Positions 1 to 8,440 of a DNA stretch of 64,000 nucleotides are shown piece by piece. Location of the stretch: assembly GCF_003149475.2 (NCBI RefSeq), contig NZ_QFWV02000006.1, positions 128,019 through 192,018 of the forward strand, written 5' to 3'. Origin of the DNA: Oceaniradius stylonematis. GTDB lineage: Bacteria; Pseudomonadota; Alphaproteobacteria; Rhizobiales; Rhizobiaceae. The notes under the pieces were generated by a model, which made no database searches, was not told where the DNA came from, and worked only from the letters and a program-made list of their open reading frames with translations. Each line of letters starts with the position of its first letter. The first letter of the stretch is position 1. A program made the translations under genes and the position numbers.

Positions 1-114
1 GTGGGCGCCGAGGCGGCGCAGCAGAACGGCCAGAACGGGTGTCGGGTGGTGCTGCTCTATCAGGGCCAAGGCGGAGAGCGCCCGCGCCGTGAGGAGATTT
101 TTGTTGCGCAGTGA
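1..114 (+). CDS. 3' end of an unidentified small protein upstream of feuPQ
   Basis: The window opens inside a reading frame that ends with TGA at 112-114 and reads ...RVVLLYQGQGGERPRREEIF. Only about 37 residues are visible, so no domain can be assigned. By position it could be FeuN, the small periplasmic inhibitor of FeuQ encoded just upstream of feuPQ in Sinorhizobium, or a PepSY-type periplasmic protein, since a C-terminal strand of the type RVVLLY is common in that fold. This is inference from context; the sequence shown only proves an open frame in line with feuP. Confidence 0.4.
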   Translation: MGAEAAQQNGQNGCRVVLLYQGQGGERPRREEIFVAQ

Positions 115-187
115 GTGTCGTGATAAAAGGCACAGCACCGCGCCGTGCCTGACTTAGAGTGGGCGGCAATCAACGGGAGCCGGTCCG

Positions 188-880
188 ATGCGCATCTTGG
201 TTGTCGAGGACGACGCCGATCTCAATCGCCAGATCAAGGATTCGCTGGAAGACGCCGGCTATGTGGTCGATAGCGCGGCCGACGGCGAGGAAGGCCATTT
301 CCTGGGCGACACCGAACCCTATGACTGCGTCGTTCTCGACATCGGGCTGCCGCTGATGGACGGCATTTCGGTGCTCCAGCGCTGGCGTGATGATGGTCGG
401 GCGATGCCGGTCCTGATCCTGACGGCCCGCGATCGCTGGAACGACAAGGTTGCCGGCATCGATGCGGGCGCCGACGACTACGTCACCAAGCCGTTCCACA
501 TCGAGGAAGTGCTGGCCCGCGTTCGGGCGCTGATCCGCCGCGCGTCCGGACATGCGACGTCCGAACTGGTGTGCGGGCCGCTGGTCCTCGACACCAAGAC
601 ATCCAAGGCGATGGTCGACGGCAAGATGCTCAAGCTCACCTCGCACGAGTTCCGGCTTTTGTCCTACCTTATCCACCACAAGTCTGCGGTCGTCTCCCGC
701 ACTGAACTCACCGAGCATCTCTACGATCAGGATTTCGATCGCGATTCCAACACGGTCGAGGTCTTTGTCGGCCGCCTGCGCCGCAAACTGGGATGCGACC
801 TCATCGAGACCGTGCGCGGGCTCGGATACCGCTTGCGCGATCCTGACGACGAACAGGCCGGAACGCCTGCAGCCGGCTGA
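188..880 (+). CDS. feuP: FeuP-like OmpR-family response regulator
   Basis: A 230-residue two-domain response regulator. The receiver domain fills residues 1-120, with acidic pocket EDD at 7-9, phospho-acceptor D51 (VVLDIGLP) and the conserved lysine in VTKPF. Residues 130-220 form an OmpR/PhoB winged helix (TSHEFRLLSYL ... NTVEVFVGRLRRKL ... RGLGYRL). The histidine kinase starts 5 nt after its stop, so the two are co-transcribed. Sequence style and the following ccm-degP-glnE order match the FeuPQ pair of Rhizobiales, where FeuP is needed for osmoadaptation, cyclic glucan export and symbiosis. The ATG lies after GGGAGCCGGTCCG, an acceptable ribosome site. The family is certain; the name rests on context. 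Confidence 0.88.
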   Translation: MRILVVEDDADLNRQIKDSLEDAGYVVDSAADGEEGHFLGDTEPYDCVVLDIGLPLMDGISVLQRWRDDGRAMPVLILTARDRWNDKVAGIDAGADDYVTKPFHIEEVLARVRALIRRASGHATSELVCGPLVLDTKTSKAMVDGKMLKLTSHEFRLLSYLIHHKSAVVSRTELTEHLYDQDFDRDSNTVEVFVGRLRRKLGCDLIETVRGLGYRLRDPDDEQAGTPAAG

Positions 881-885
881 GCGCC

Positions 886-2253
886 GTGAAAGGATCGTTG
901 CGCAACCGGGTGATCGCGCTGTCCACTGTATGGACGGTGCTCGCCGTCGCGTTGCTGGGCTGGCTGCTGGTCACGCAGTATCGGCTCAATGCCGAACGCG
1001 GCTTTGCCGACCTGCAACAGGCGCAGTTGTTCAGCCTGATCGCCGCGTTCCGCATCGCCGATGACGGTACGCTGACCGGCACGCCCAATCTGGGCGACCG
1101 GAGCTTTCGCGAAGCGGCGTCTGGGTGGTACTGGCAGGTGGCCGTGGTCGGCTCGGACGCGCCGGCACGGCAGTCGGTTTCGCTTGGAGGACAGTTCCTC
1201 ACCGGCCCTTCGCTGGCCGAAGTTCCCTATGACGAACAATTCACCCGGACGTTCGAAACCGAAGGTCCGGCGGGCAATCGGCTGCGCGTGTTGGAGGCCG
1301 AAGTCCAGATCGGCCCCGCCGGAGAGATCGCCTTCTTCCAGCTTGCCGGCAACCAGAGCGAGTTCGATGCGGCCATCGCCGCACTGGGGCAGAACATTGC
1401 GCTCCTGCTGACGCTGTTCGGAGCCGGGCTCGTGGCGATCAATGGTGCGATCATCGTGTTTGGCATGCGGCCGCTCAACCGCGTGCGGGAGGCATTGCGC
1501 GCCATCCACGCGGGCGAGGAACACGCGCTGGCGGGTCGCTATCCCGACGAGATCCAGCCGATGGTGGATGAGATGAACATGCTCATCGACAACAATCGCA
1601 GGGTCGTCGAGCGCGCGCGGACGCAGGTCGGCAATCTGGCCCATTCGCTGAAGACGCCGGTTTCGGTTCTGAAAAACGAGGCGGATCGGGGCGAGCCCGT
1701 CGATCCGCGTCTGGTTGCCGACCAGGCCGACGCCATGAAGGCTCAGGTGGAGCACTATCTTCATCGCGCGCGCATTGCCGCCCAGACCGGAGGCACCGCC
1801 TTCCGGACCGATATCGCCGAGACGCTGGGGCGGTTGGTCAAGGTCATGCGCAAGCTCAATCCCGACAAGTCGATCGCCCTCGAGCTGCCGGCCGCCCCGC
1901 CAGCATTCGCCGGCGAGAAGGAGGACTTCGAGGAGATATGCGGGAACCTTCTCGAAAATGCCTGCAAATGGGCGGATGAACGCATTCGGGTCGGCCTCAC
2001 CAATACGCCGGGAGATGACCGGTCGTTCACAATCTCCGTCGATGATGACGGGCCGGGCATTGCCGCCGGGCAGCGCACTCAGGCGCTCAGGCGCGGTCAA
2101 CGTCTCGACGAAACCAAGCCGGGTACCGGTCTCGGTCTTTCCATCGTCGTCGAAACGGTGGAGGCCTACAAGGGCCATGTGAGCCTCGGTGAAAGCGAGA
2201 TGGGCGGCCTGCGCGTCACGCTGATCCTGCCTCGGGCACGTACAGCGCCATGA
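886..2253 (+). CDS. feuQ: FeuQ-like sensor histidine kinase
   Basis: A 455-residue membrane sensor kinase, partner of the upstream response regulator. An N-terminal membrane segment (residues 10-30), a periplasmic loop of about 135 residues and a second segment near 170-192 precede the cytoplasmic part. The phospho-acceptor is H253 in NLAHSLKTPVSVLKNEA, a variant H-box typical of the PhoQ/FeuQ group. N, G1 and G2 boxes follow (LLENACKWA, DDDGPGI, GTGLGLSIV). The start codon is GTG at 886, just after the feuP stop. In Sinorhizobium FeuQ is checked by the periplasmic protein FeuN. Confidence is high for the class and moderate for orthology. Confidence 0.87.
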   Translation: MKGSLRNRVIALSTVWTVLAVALLGWLLVTQYRLNAERGFADLQQAQLFSLIAAFRIADDGTLTGTPNLGDRSFREAASGWYWQVAVVGSDAPARQSVSLGGQFLTGPSLAEVPYDEQFTRTFETEGPAGNRLRVLEAEVQIGPAGEIAFFQLAGNQSEFDAAIAALGQNIALLLTLFGAGLVAINGAIIVFGMRPLNRVREALRAIHAGEEHALAGRYPDEIQPMVDEMNMLIDNNRRVVERARTQVGNLAHSLKTPVSVLKNEADRGEPVDPRLVADQADAMKAQVEHYLHRARIAAQTGGTAFRTDIAETLGRLVKVMRKLNPDKSIALELPAAPPAFAGEKEDFEEICGNLLENACKWADERIRVGLTNTPGDDRSFTISVDDDGPGIAAGQRTQALRRGQRLDETKPGTGLGLSIVVETVEAYKGHVSLGESEMGGLRVTLILPRARTAP

Positions 2254-2326
2254 ATCTGCCTGTTGCCGCGGCGATCAATGCCCCGTAAATGCGGGCGACC
2301 GGAACCAACCGAAGGCGGACAGAACG

Positions 2327-2785
2327 ATGGCCGGCGTGGCGCGCACCCTGACGAGACTTGTCCTTGTGGGCGGATTGTCGCTGGGCCTCGGCGGATGTGT
2401 CAGCCTGGGCGGAAGTCCGGCTCTTCCCTTGACGCCCGGCTCGGGCGGCGGCGGTGCGGCAGTTCCGGCTGCCAGCCTCCTCGAACCGCTGGCCGGTGGC
2501 CTTGTCGGTCGTATCGAGGCTCCGCGCCTGTCCCGCGCCGACCGCATCGCCGCGCTTCAAAGCGAATATCGCGCGCTTGAATACACCGCGCCCGGCGATC
2601 TGGTGACCTGGCAGGGGCGCTCCGGCGGCCTTGCGGGGCAGGTTGTCGCCTCCCAGCCCTACCGCGTCGGCTCGCAGGATTGCCGGCAATACACCCATAC
2701 CGTCACGACCGGAGCGGTGACCCCCTCGGTCGTCCGCGGCACCGCCTGTCGCAACCCCGACGGCAGCTGGACCCTTCTTTCCTGA
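2327..2785 (+). CDS. Small surface lipoprotein, 17 kDa antigen-like C-terminus
   Basis: A 152-residue predicted lipoprotein. The signal peptide ends in the lipobox LGGC at residues 21-24, so C24 should be lipidated. A glycine- and alanine-rich linker follows, then a C-terminal region of about 70 residues (EYTAPGDLVTWQ ... YRVGSQDCRQYTHTV ... GTACRNPDGSWTLL) of the type seen in RT0821/Lpp0805 surface proteins and the rickettsial 17 kDa antigen, with a pair of cysteines that may form a disulfide. It sits between feuQ and ccmI on the same strand. Role unknown; probably an outer-membrane or periplasmic anchored structural protein. The start ATG is preceded by AAGGCGGAC. Confidence 0.75.
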   Translation: MAGVARTLTRLVLVGGLSLGLGGCVSLGGSPALPLTPGSGGGGAAVPAASLLEPLAGGLVGRIEAPRLSRADRIAALQSEYRALEYTAPGDLVTWQGRSGGLAGQVVASQPYRVGSQDCRQYTHTVTTGAVTPSVVRGTACRNPDGSWTLLS

Positions 2786-2863
2786 CGCAACCGATGTGCC
2801 GGTGCACCTTTGTCGCAGCCGGTTTTGCTTGGAAACACCGCGCTCTGGCGATATCTGGTCACC

Positions 2864-4063
2864 ATGGTTTTCTGGCTGACAGTGCTGGCGCTCACCGCCG
2901 CGGCAATCGTGATCGGCTTCCGGCCGATGCTGCGCGGCAGTGGATCGGCCGACCTCAATCGCGCCGAGGACCATGAGCACGACATTGCCGTCTACCGCCA
3001 CCAACTCGAAGAACTGGCCGGCGAGGAAGCGCGCGGTTCGATCTCGCCGGTCGAGGCGGCGCAGGCGCGCAACGAGATATCGCGGCGCATCCTCGCCGTC
3101 GAGGACCGGATGTCACCGGTCGGAACGGCGGGCAAACCGGCGCGCGCGCCGCGCTCTGGCCTGGCGATGCTGGGTCTGTTCGCGCTGGTCTTTGTCCCCG
3201 GCCTGACGCTGATCATCTATACCGGCATCGGTTCGCCGGGGTATGAGTCGCAACCCTTGGCGATGCGGCTCGAAGCGATGCGCGATGTTGCGGCCATGCG
3301 CAGCCAGACCCAAGACCAGTTGCGGGACCTTGTCGTGCGCGCCGAGGATCATCTGCGCGACAATCCCGATGACGGCCGCGGATGGGACGTGCTGGCGCCG
3401 GTCTATTTCCGCCTCGGCGAGGTGGGAAAATCCGAAACCGCCTATCGCAACGCGATCCGCCTTCTGGGTGAAACGCCACAGCGGCTTTCGGGCCTTGGAG
3501 AAACGATGGTCACTGCCGCTGGCGGCATCGTCACCGCCGACGCGTCGGCGCTTTTCGAGCGGGCACTGGACACCAATCCCGCTGACGCCCGCGCCCGATT
3601 CTTCGTCGGATTGGCCGACGTGCAGATCGGCCAATATGAGGACGCTCGCGCGGCATGGACGTCGCTGGCCGCCGATGAGGGCGCCGACATGGCCTGGCGA
3701 GCCGTCGCGCAACAGAGCCTTGGGCGGCTCGACGAGACGGCGCCTGTCGCGGAGACTTCAGGCCGTCCGCCGGTGCTCGACGAAGCGACGATCGAGCAGA
3801 TGCAGAATATGAGCGCCGATGAGCGCGGCTCGGTGATCGAAGCCATGGTGGCCTCGCTCGACGAGCGGCTGCGTGCCCAGCCCGACGATCTGGAGGGTTG
3901 GAAGCGCCTCATTCGCGCCCGGATTGTCCTTGATCAAGACGATGGCCTGCGTGACGCGCTAGAACGTGCCCGCAGCGCTTATGATGGCCGGCCCGAGGAG
4001 CTCGAGAGCCTGCGCGCTTTCGCCCAGGGCCTTGGGGTGGACTTGGAGGAATACTGGCCGTGA
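2864..4063 (+). CDS. ccmI: Cytochrome c maturation protein CcmI (CycH)
   Basis: CcmI is the apocytochrome c chaperone of the system I haem-ligation complex with CcmF and CcmH. The 399-residue product starts with a membrane helix (VFWLTVLALTAAAIVIGF), a short cytoplasmic segment containing the heme-lyase heptad-rich part (EDHEHDIAVYRHQLEEL), a second helix near residue 105 (LAMLGLFALVFVPGLTLIIY) and a periplasmic TPR-rich C-terminus (GRGWDVLAPVYFRLGEVGKS and following repeats). The frame stays open upstream to a TTG at 2810, but ATG 2864 places the first helix at the N-terminus as in the family and I prefer it. It overlaps ccmE by 4 nt. Confidence 0.9.
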   Translation: MVFWLTVLALTAAAIVIGFRPMLRGSGSADLNRAEDHEHDIAVYRHQLEELAGEEARGSISPVEAAQARNEISRRILAVEDRMSPVGTAGKPARAPRSGLAMLGLFALVFVPGLTLIIYTGIGSPGYESQPLAMRLEAMRDVAAMRSQTQDQLRDLVVRAEDHLRDNPDDGRGWDVLAPVYFRLGEVGKSETAYRNAIRLLGETPQRLSGLGETMVTAAGGIVTADASALFERALDTNPADARARFFVGLADVQIGQYEDARAAWTSLAADEGADMAWRAVAQQSLGRLDETAPVAETSGRPPVLDEATIEQMQNMSADERGSVIEAMVASLDERLRAQPDDLEGWKRLIRARIVLDQDDGLRDALERARSAYDGRPEELESLRAFAQGLGVDLEEYWP

Positions 4064-4533
4064 CCCGCAAGCAGAAGCGCTTTGCCGTCATCTTCTCCGC
4101 GCTCGCCGTTCTGGGCGGTGCGGTGGCCTTGGTCCTGACCGGGCTCAGCGAGCAGGTCACCTTTTTCCGCACGCCGACGGACATCGTCTCGACGGCGAGC
4201 GCATCCGAAAACGAGGGCCGGCTGCGGCTCGGCGGGCTCGTCGTGATGGGCTCGGTGGAGACGCTCGACGATGCCGCGGTTCGCTTCGCCATCGAAGACG
4301 CAAATCACGCGGTAACGGTGCGTTATGCCGGCATTCTGCCGGACCTGTTCCGGGAAGGACAGGGAATCGTCGCCGAAGGCACGCTTCAACCGGACGGCAC
4401 GTTCCGGGCCGACACGGTGCTTGCCAAACATGACGAAACCTACATGCCGCGCGAAGTCGCCGACGCGCTCAAGGAACAGGGCGTCTGGAAGGGCGAAGCG
4501 TCCGGTGAAACCCCGGCAAGCAGCGATTATTAG
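4060..4533 (+). CDS. ccmE: Haem chaperone CcmE (CycJ)
   Basis: CcmE receives haem covalently in the periplasm and hands it to the CcmF/H/I ligation complex. The 157-residue product has one N-terminal membrane helix (residues 8-28) and an OB-fold domain. The haem-binding H124 and the following Y128 are present in LAKHDETYMP, which fits the conserved HxxxY motif. Start is GTG at 4060 inside the end of ccmI, a GTGA overlap that points to coupled translation. Length is normal for the family. Confidence 0.95.
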   Translation: MTRKQKRFAVIFSALAVLGGAVALVLTGLSEQVTFFRTPTDIVSTASASENEGRLRLGGLVVMGSVETLDDAAVRFAIEDANHAVTVRYAGILPDLFREGQGIVAEGTLQPDGTFRADTVLAKHDETYMPREVADALKEQGVWKGEASGETPASSDY

Positions 4534-4545
4534 GGAGTGACGGAC

Positions 4546-6555
4546 ATGATCGTCGAACTGGGCCATTACGCGCTCGTTCTGGGACTGGCGCTGTCGCTGG
4601 CTCAGATGATCGTGCCGATGATCGGCCTGCGCACCAACAATGCGCGCATGCTTGCCGTCGCGCCGTCGCTGACGGTGGCCACCTTCCTCGTCGTCGCGGT
4701 CTCGTTTGCAGCGCTGACCTGGGCCTATGTTACGTCCGACTTCTCGGTTCGCAACGTCTGGGCCAACTCGTTCTCCGACAAACCGTTGCTTTTCAAGATA
4801 ACCGGCGTCTGGGGCAATCACGAAGGCTCGATGCTCCTGTGGATACTGACGCTGGCGCTGTTCGGCGCGCTGGTCGCCTTCTTCGGCGGCAATCTTCCCT
4901 CGCGCCTCAAGGCGGCGGTGCTCTCCGTGCAGGGCTCGGTGACGGTCGCTTTCGCGCTGTTCATCCTGTTGACGTCCAACCCGTTCGAGCGTCTGTCGCC
5001 GCCGCCGCTCGAAGGGCGCGATCTCAACCCGATCCTTCAGGACATTGGCCTGGCGATCCATCCGCCGCTCCTTTATCTCGGATATGTCGGCTTTTCCATC
5101 TGCTTCTCCTTTGCCGTTGCGGCGTTGATCGAAGGCCGCATCGACGCGGCCTGGGCGCGCTGGGTGCGGCCGTGGACGCTTGTGTCCTGGGTGTTCCTGA
5201 CCGCAGGCATTTCGATGGGCTCCTACTGGGCCTATTACGAACTGGGCTGGGGCGGCTGGTGGTTCTGGGATCCGGTCGAAAACGCCTCCTTCATGCCGTG
5301 GCTGATCGGCACCGCGCTGCTCCATTCCGCGCTGGTGATGGAAAAGCGCGAGGCGATGAAGGTCTGGACCATCCTGCTCGCCATCCTCGCCTTTTCCTTC
5401 TCCCTTCTCGGCACGTTCCTCGTCCGCTCGGGCGTTCTGACCTCGGTGCATTCGTTCGCCACCGATCCTCAGCGCGGCCTGTTCATCCTGATGATTCTGG
5501 TCTTCTTCATCGGAGGATCGCTGATCCTGTTCGCGCTGCGCGCCGGAACCCTGCGCAATGGCGGCATGTTCCATCCCGTCAGCCGCGAAGGGGCGCTGGT
5601 TCTCAACAACCTCTTCCTGACGACGGCGACCGCGACCGTGCTTGTCGGCACGCTCTATCCGCTTCTGGTGGAAGCGGTCTCCGGCGAGAAGATCTCGGTC
5701 GGCGCGCCCTATTTCAACTACACCTTTATCCCCTTGATGATCCCGCTCCTGATGGCCGTGCCGTTCGGACCGCTTCTGGCATGGAAGCGCGGCAATCTGG
5801 CCGCCGCCGCCGAACGGCTCTGGCTGACCGCCGCCATATCCCTGGTGGCCGCGCTCGCCATCGCATGGCTGATCTATGACGCGCCGGTCCTGTCCGCCTT
5901 TGCCTACGCGCTCGCCTTCTGGCTGATTGTCGGCTCGTTCGCCGATGTCTGGCAGAAGGCCGGGTTCGTCAAGAATGGCTGGTCGACCGGCTGGGCACGC
6001 CTCAAGGGCCTGCCGCGCGCCAGTTGGGGAACCGCGCTCGCACATGCCGGGCTCGGTATCACGACGCTCGGCATTGTCGGCGTGACCACGCTCGAGGACG
6101 AGACCGTGCTGCGCATGACGCCGGGCGAGACGACGAGCTTTGCCGGGTATGATGTCGAGTTCAATTCGCTGACGCCGGGCAAGGGTCCCAATTTCACCTA
6201 TGACAAGGGCATCTTCACGATCAGCCGCGACGGCCGCGTGATCGGAACGGTCGAGCCGGAAAAGCGTGTCTATGTCGCAAGCCGGATGCCGACGACCGAA
6301 GCGGGCATTCAGACTGTCGGCCTGTTCAGCCAGTATTATCTGGCGCTGGGCGATGCCGTCGAAGGGTCCGAGGACATCGTGGTGCGCATCTGGTGGAAAC
6401 CGTGGGTGACGCTGATCTGGTACGGCACGGTCGTCATGGTCGCTGCGGGCCTTATCTCTCTTTCCGACCGGCGCCTTCGGATCGGTGCACCGGTTGCCGC
6501 CCGCCGCAGGCGTCAAGAGGCGTTGGCCGCCGCAAGGGCGGAGCCGGCCGAATGA
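4546..6555 (+). CDS. ccmF: Haem lyase subunit CcmF (CycK)
   Basis: CcmF is the integral membrane subunit that joins haem to apocytochrome c. The product of 669 residues has about 15 membrane helices and the tryptophan-rich WWD signature (WGGWWFWDPVENASFMPWL) near residue 240 that contacts haem, plus flanking histidines. The frame can be extended to GTG 4537, but the ribosome site GGGAG at 4533-4537 is spaced 8 nt from ATG 4546, and MIVELGHYALVLGLALSL is the normal family N-terminus. It overlaps ccmH by ATGA. ccmABCD and ccmG are not in the window, as usual when cycHJKL forms a separate operon in Rhizobiales. Confidence 0.96.
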   Translation: MIVELGHYALVLGLALSLAQMIVPMIGLRTNNARMLAVAPSLTVATFLVVAVSFAALTWAYVTSDFSVRNVWANSFSDKPLLFKITGVWGNHEGSMLLWILTLALFGALVAFFGGNLPSRLKAAVLSVQGSVTVAFALFILLTSNPFERLSPPPLEGRDLNPILQDIGLAIHPPLLYLGYVGFSICFSFAVAALIEGRIDAAWARWVRPWTLVSWVFLTAGISMGSYWAYYELGWGGWWFWDPVENASFMPWLIGTALLHSALVMEKREAMKVWTILLAILAFSFSLLGTFLVRSGVLTSVHSFATDPQRGLFILMILVFFIGGSLILFALRAGTLRNGGMFHPVSREGALVLNNLFLTTATATVLVGTLYPLLVEAVSGEKISVGAPYFNYTFIPLMIPLLMAVPFGPLLAWKRGNLAAAAERLWLTAAISLVAALAIAWLIYDAPVLSAFAYALAFWLIVGSFADVWQKAGFVKNGWSTGWARLKGLPRASWGTALAHAGLGITTLGIVGVTTLEDETVLRMTPGETTSFAGYDVEFNSLTPGKGPNFTYDKGIFTISRDGRVIGTVEPEKRVYVASRMPTTEAGIQTVGLFSQYYLALGDAVEGSEDIVVRIWWKPWVTLIWYGTVVMVAAGLISLSDRRLRIGAPVAARRRRQEALAAARAEPAE

Positions 6556-7028
6556 GGCGTCTTGTTGCAACGCTCGCGCTGATCGCGGCCTTGGGCGCGG
6601 CGCCGGCCCATGCCGTCAATCCCGACGAGATCCTCGACGATCCGGCGCTTGAGGACCGCGCACGCGATATCTCGGCCGGCCTGCGCTGCATGGTCTGTCA
6701 GAACCAGTCGATCGATGATTCCGACGCCGAGTTGGCGCGCGATCTGCGGGTTCTGGTCCGCGACCGTCTCGTCGCCGGCGACACCAACGACGAGGTGGTC
6801 GCCTATGTGGTCGATCGCTATGGCGAGTTCGTTCTGCTCCGGCCGACCTTTTCGGCCCGCAACGCGCTCCTTTGGGGCACGCCGATCATCATGTTGCTGC
6901 TGGGCGGCACCGCCGCCTTCCTGTTCGGGCGCCGGCACAGCCGGTCACGCGCCGGTGAGGCGCTGACCGCCGAGGAACGAGCCCGTGTCGCAAAGATTTT
7001 AGATGAAGGTGAGCGCAACGACGGCTAG
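6552..7028 (+). CDS. ccmH: Cytochrome c maturation thioreductase CcmH (CycL)
   Basis: CcmH reduces the haem-binding cysteines of apocytochrome c before ligation. The 158-residue product has a signal sequence (residues 1-22, ending AHA), the active-site dithiol C46-x-x-C49 in LRCMVCQNQS, and one C-terminal membrane helix (about 103-125) with a cytoplasmic tail. This is the short CycL form, while the CcmI function is encoded separately upstream. ATG overlaps the ccmF stop (ATGA), so ccmI-E-F-H is one translationally coupled operon. Confidence 0.95.
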   Translation: MRRLVATLALIAALGAAPAHAVNPDEILDDPALEDRARDISAGLRCMVCQNQSIDDSDAELARDLRVLVRDRLVAGDTNDEVVAYVVDRYGEFVLLRPTFSARNALLWGTPIIMLLLGGTAAFLFGRRHSRSRAGEALTAEERARVAKILDEGERNDG

Positions 7029-7057
7029 GTAGTCCCCAACCATGAGGGGAAGTCGCC

Positions 7058-8290
7058 ATGCCTGTCGAAAAACGCACCTTTAGGTCCCGTGACGGGCACA
7101 TGCTTGCCGCGCGGTTCGACAGACCCGAGGGGCCGGTGCGCGGCAACGCTCTGTTCGCCCACTGCTTCACCTGCACCAAGGACATCGTCGCCGCCCGCCG
7201 CATCGCGGCCAACCTGGCGCGGCTCGGGGTGGCGGTGTTGCGCTTCGACTTCACCGGCCTCGGCTCCTCCGAAGGCGAGTTCGCCAACACCTCCTTTGTT
7301 TCCAACGTGGACGACCTCATCGCCGCCGCCGATCATCTGCGCGAAAGCGGCGAAGCGCCCATGCTGTTGATCGGCCATTCGCTTGGCGGCGCGGCCGTTC
7401 TGGCCGCGGCGGGCGACATTCCCGAGGTCAAGGGCGTGGTGACCATCGGCGCCCCGGCCGATGCCGAACATGTCCTTCACAATTTCGAAGCCAGCATCGA
7501 GGAAATCGAGCGCGAAGGGTCCGCCGAGGTCACGCTGGCCGGGCGCAAGTTCCGCATCGGCAAGGGGTTTGTCGATGCCGCGCGCGAAACCGCCCTGACC
7601 GACCGGATCGCCACGCTGCGCGCGTCGCTGCTTGTCATGCATTCGCCGATCGACGAGACGGTCGGCATCGACAATGCCACGCGCATCTTCACGGCGGCCA
7701 AACACCCAAAAAGTTTCGTGTCTCTGGACAAGGCCGACCATCTGCTGTCGGGCGCGGACGACGCGGAGTTCGCCGCCGAAGTCATTGCCGGTTGGGCGTC
7801 GCGCCTTCTTCCCAGGGACGAGCCTCAGGGCATCGAGGCGATCGAGCATGTCCGCGTCACCGAAACCCGCGCCAGCAAATTCCAGAACATTGTCCAGGCC
7901 GGCACGCACCGCTTCTTCGCCGACGAGCCGCCATCCGTGGGCGGTACCGACACCGGGCCAACCCCTTACGATTTCCTGTCGGCCGCACTCGGCGCCTGCA
8001 CGTCGATGACGCTGCGCATGTATGCCAGCTTCAAGAAGCTCGATCTGGGCACCGTGACCGTCGATGTCAGTCACGCCAAGGTGCATGCCGACGATTGCGC
8101 CGATTGCACCGAGGAATCGCGCGCCAATGGCGGCAAGATCGACCGGTTCGAGCGGGTGATCACGGTCGATGGCAACGTCCCGGAAGAACTGGCCGGTAAG
8201 CTTGAGGAAATCGCCAACAAATGCCCGGTGCACAAGACGCTGGAAGGCAACGCGACGGTCGTGACCAGGGTGGAGGCGGGGCGGGGCTGA
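7058..8290 (+). CDS. Alpha/beta hydrolase - OsmC fusion protein
   Basis: A 410-residue two-domain protein. Residues 1-250 are an alpha/beta hydrolase with nucleophile S108 in GHSLGG and likely acid and base D199 (HSPIDE) and H228 (DKADH). Residues 265-405 are an OsmC/Ohr-type domain with the two redox cysteines C314 (LGACTSMTLRM) and C389 (NKCPVHKTLEG), which in OsmC reduce organic hydroperoxides. The hydrolase may release a peroxide or thioester substrate for the OsmC part; that is inference. It starts 29 nt after ccmH with ribosome site GAGGGG, so it could be read through from the ccm operon. An extra CxxC-like pair, DDCADC at 347-350, lies between the two redox cysteines. Confidence 0.88.
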   Translation: MPVEKRTFRSRDGHMLAARFDRPEGPVRGNALFAHCFTCTKDIVAARRIAANLARLGVAVLRFDFTGLGSSEGEFANTSFVSNVDDLIAAADHLRESGEAPMLLIGHSLGGAAVLAAAGDIPEVKGVVTIGAPADAEHVLHNFEASIEEIEREGSAEVTLAGRKFRIGKGFVDAARETALTDRIATLRASLLVMHSPIDETVGIDNATRIFTAAKHPKSFVSLDKADHLLSGADDAEFAAEVIAGWASRLLPRDEPQGIEAIEHVRVTETRASKFQNIVQAGTHRFFADEPPSVGGTDTGPTPYDFLSAALGACTSMTLRMYASFKKLDLGTVTVDVSHAKVHADDCADCTEESRANGGKIDRFERVITVDGNVPEELAGKLEEIANKCPVHKTLEGNATVVTRVEAGRG

Positions 8291-8440
8291 CATCCCGTCC
8301 GCCGACACGGTGCTCACACGCCCGTGACCCAACCTTACCGATTTTTCATCTGACGGACATGTTTGCGCAATCTTCGGCTTCCTAGATTGGGTCCCAAGGC
8401 GCCGTCGCGCCATGCTGGAATTCAAGAGGATGGAAAACCG

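Noticed and set aside
3979..6570. 863-codon minus-strand frame opposite ccmF
   Set aside because: Its composition (Arg, Gly, Gln, His rich, no domain) is that of an antisense frame of a GC-rich gene; ccmF on the other strand is unmistakable.
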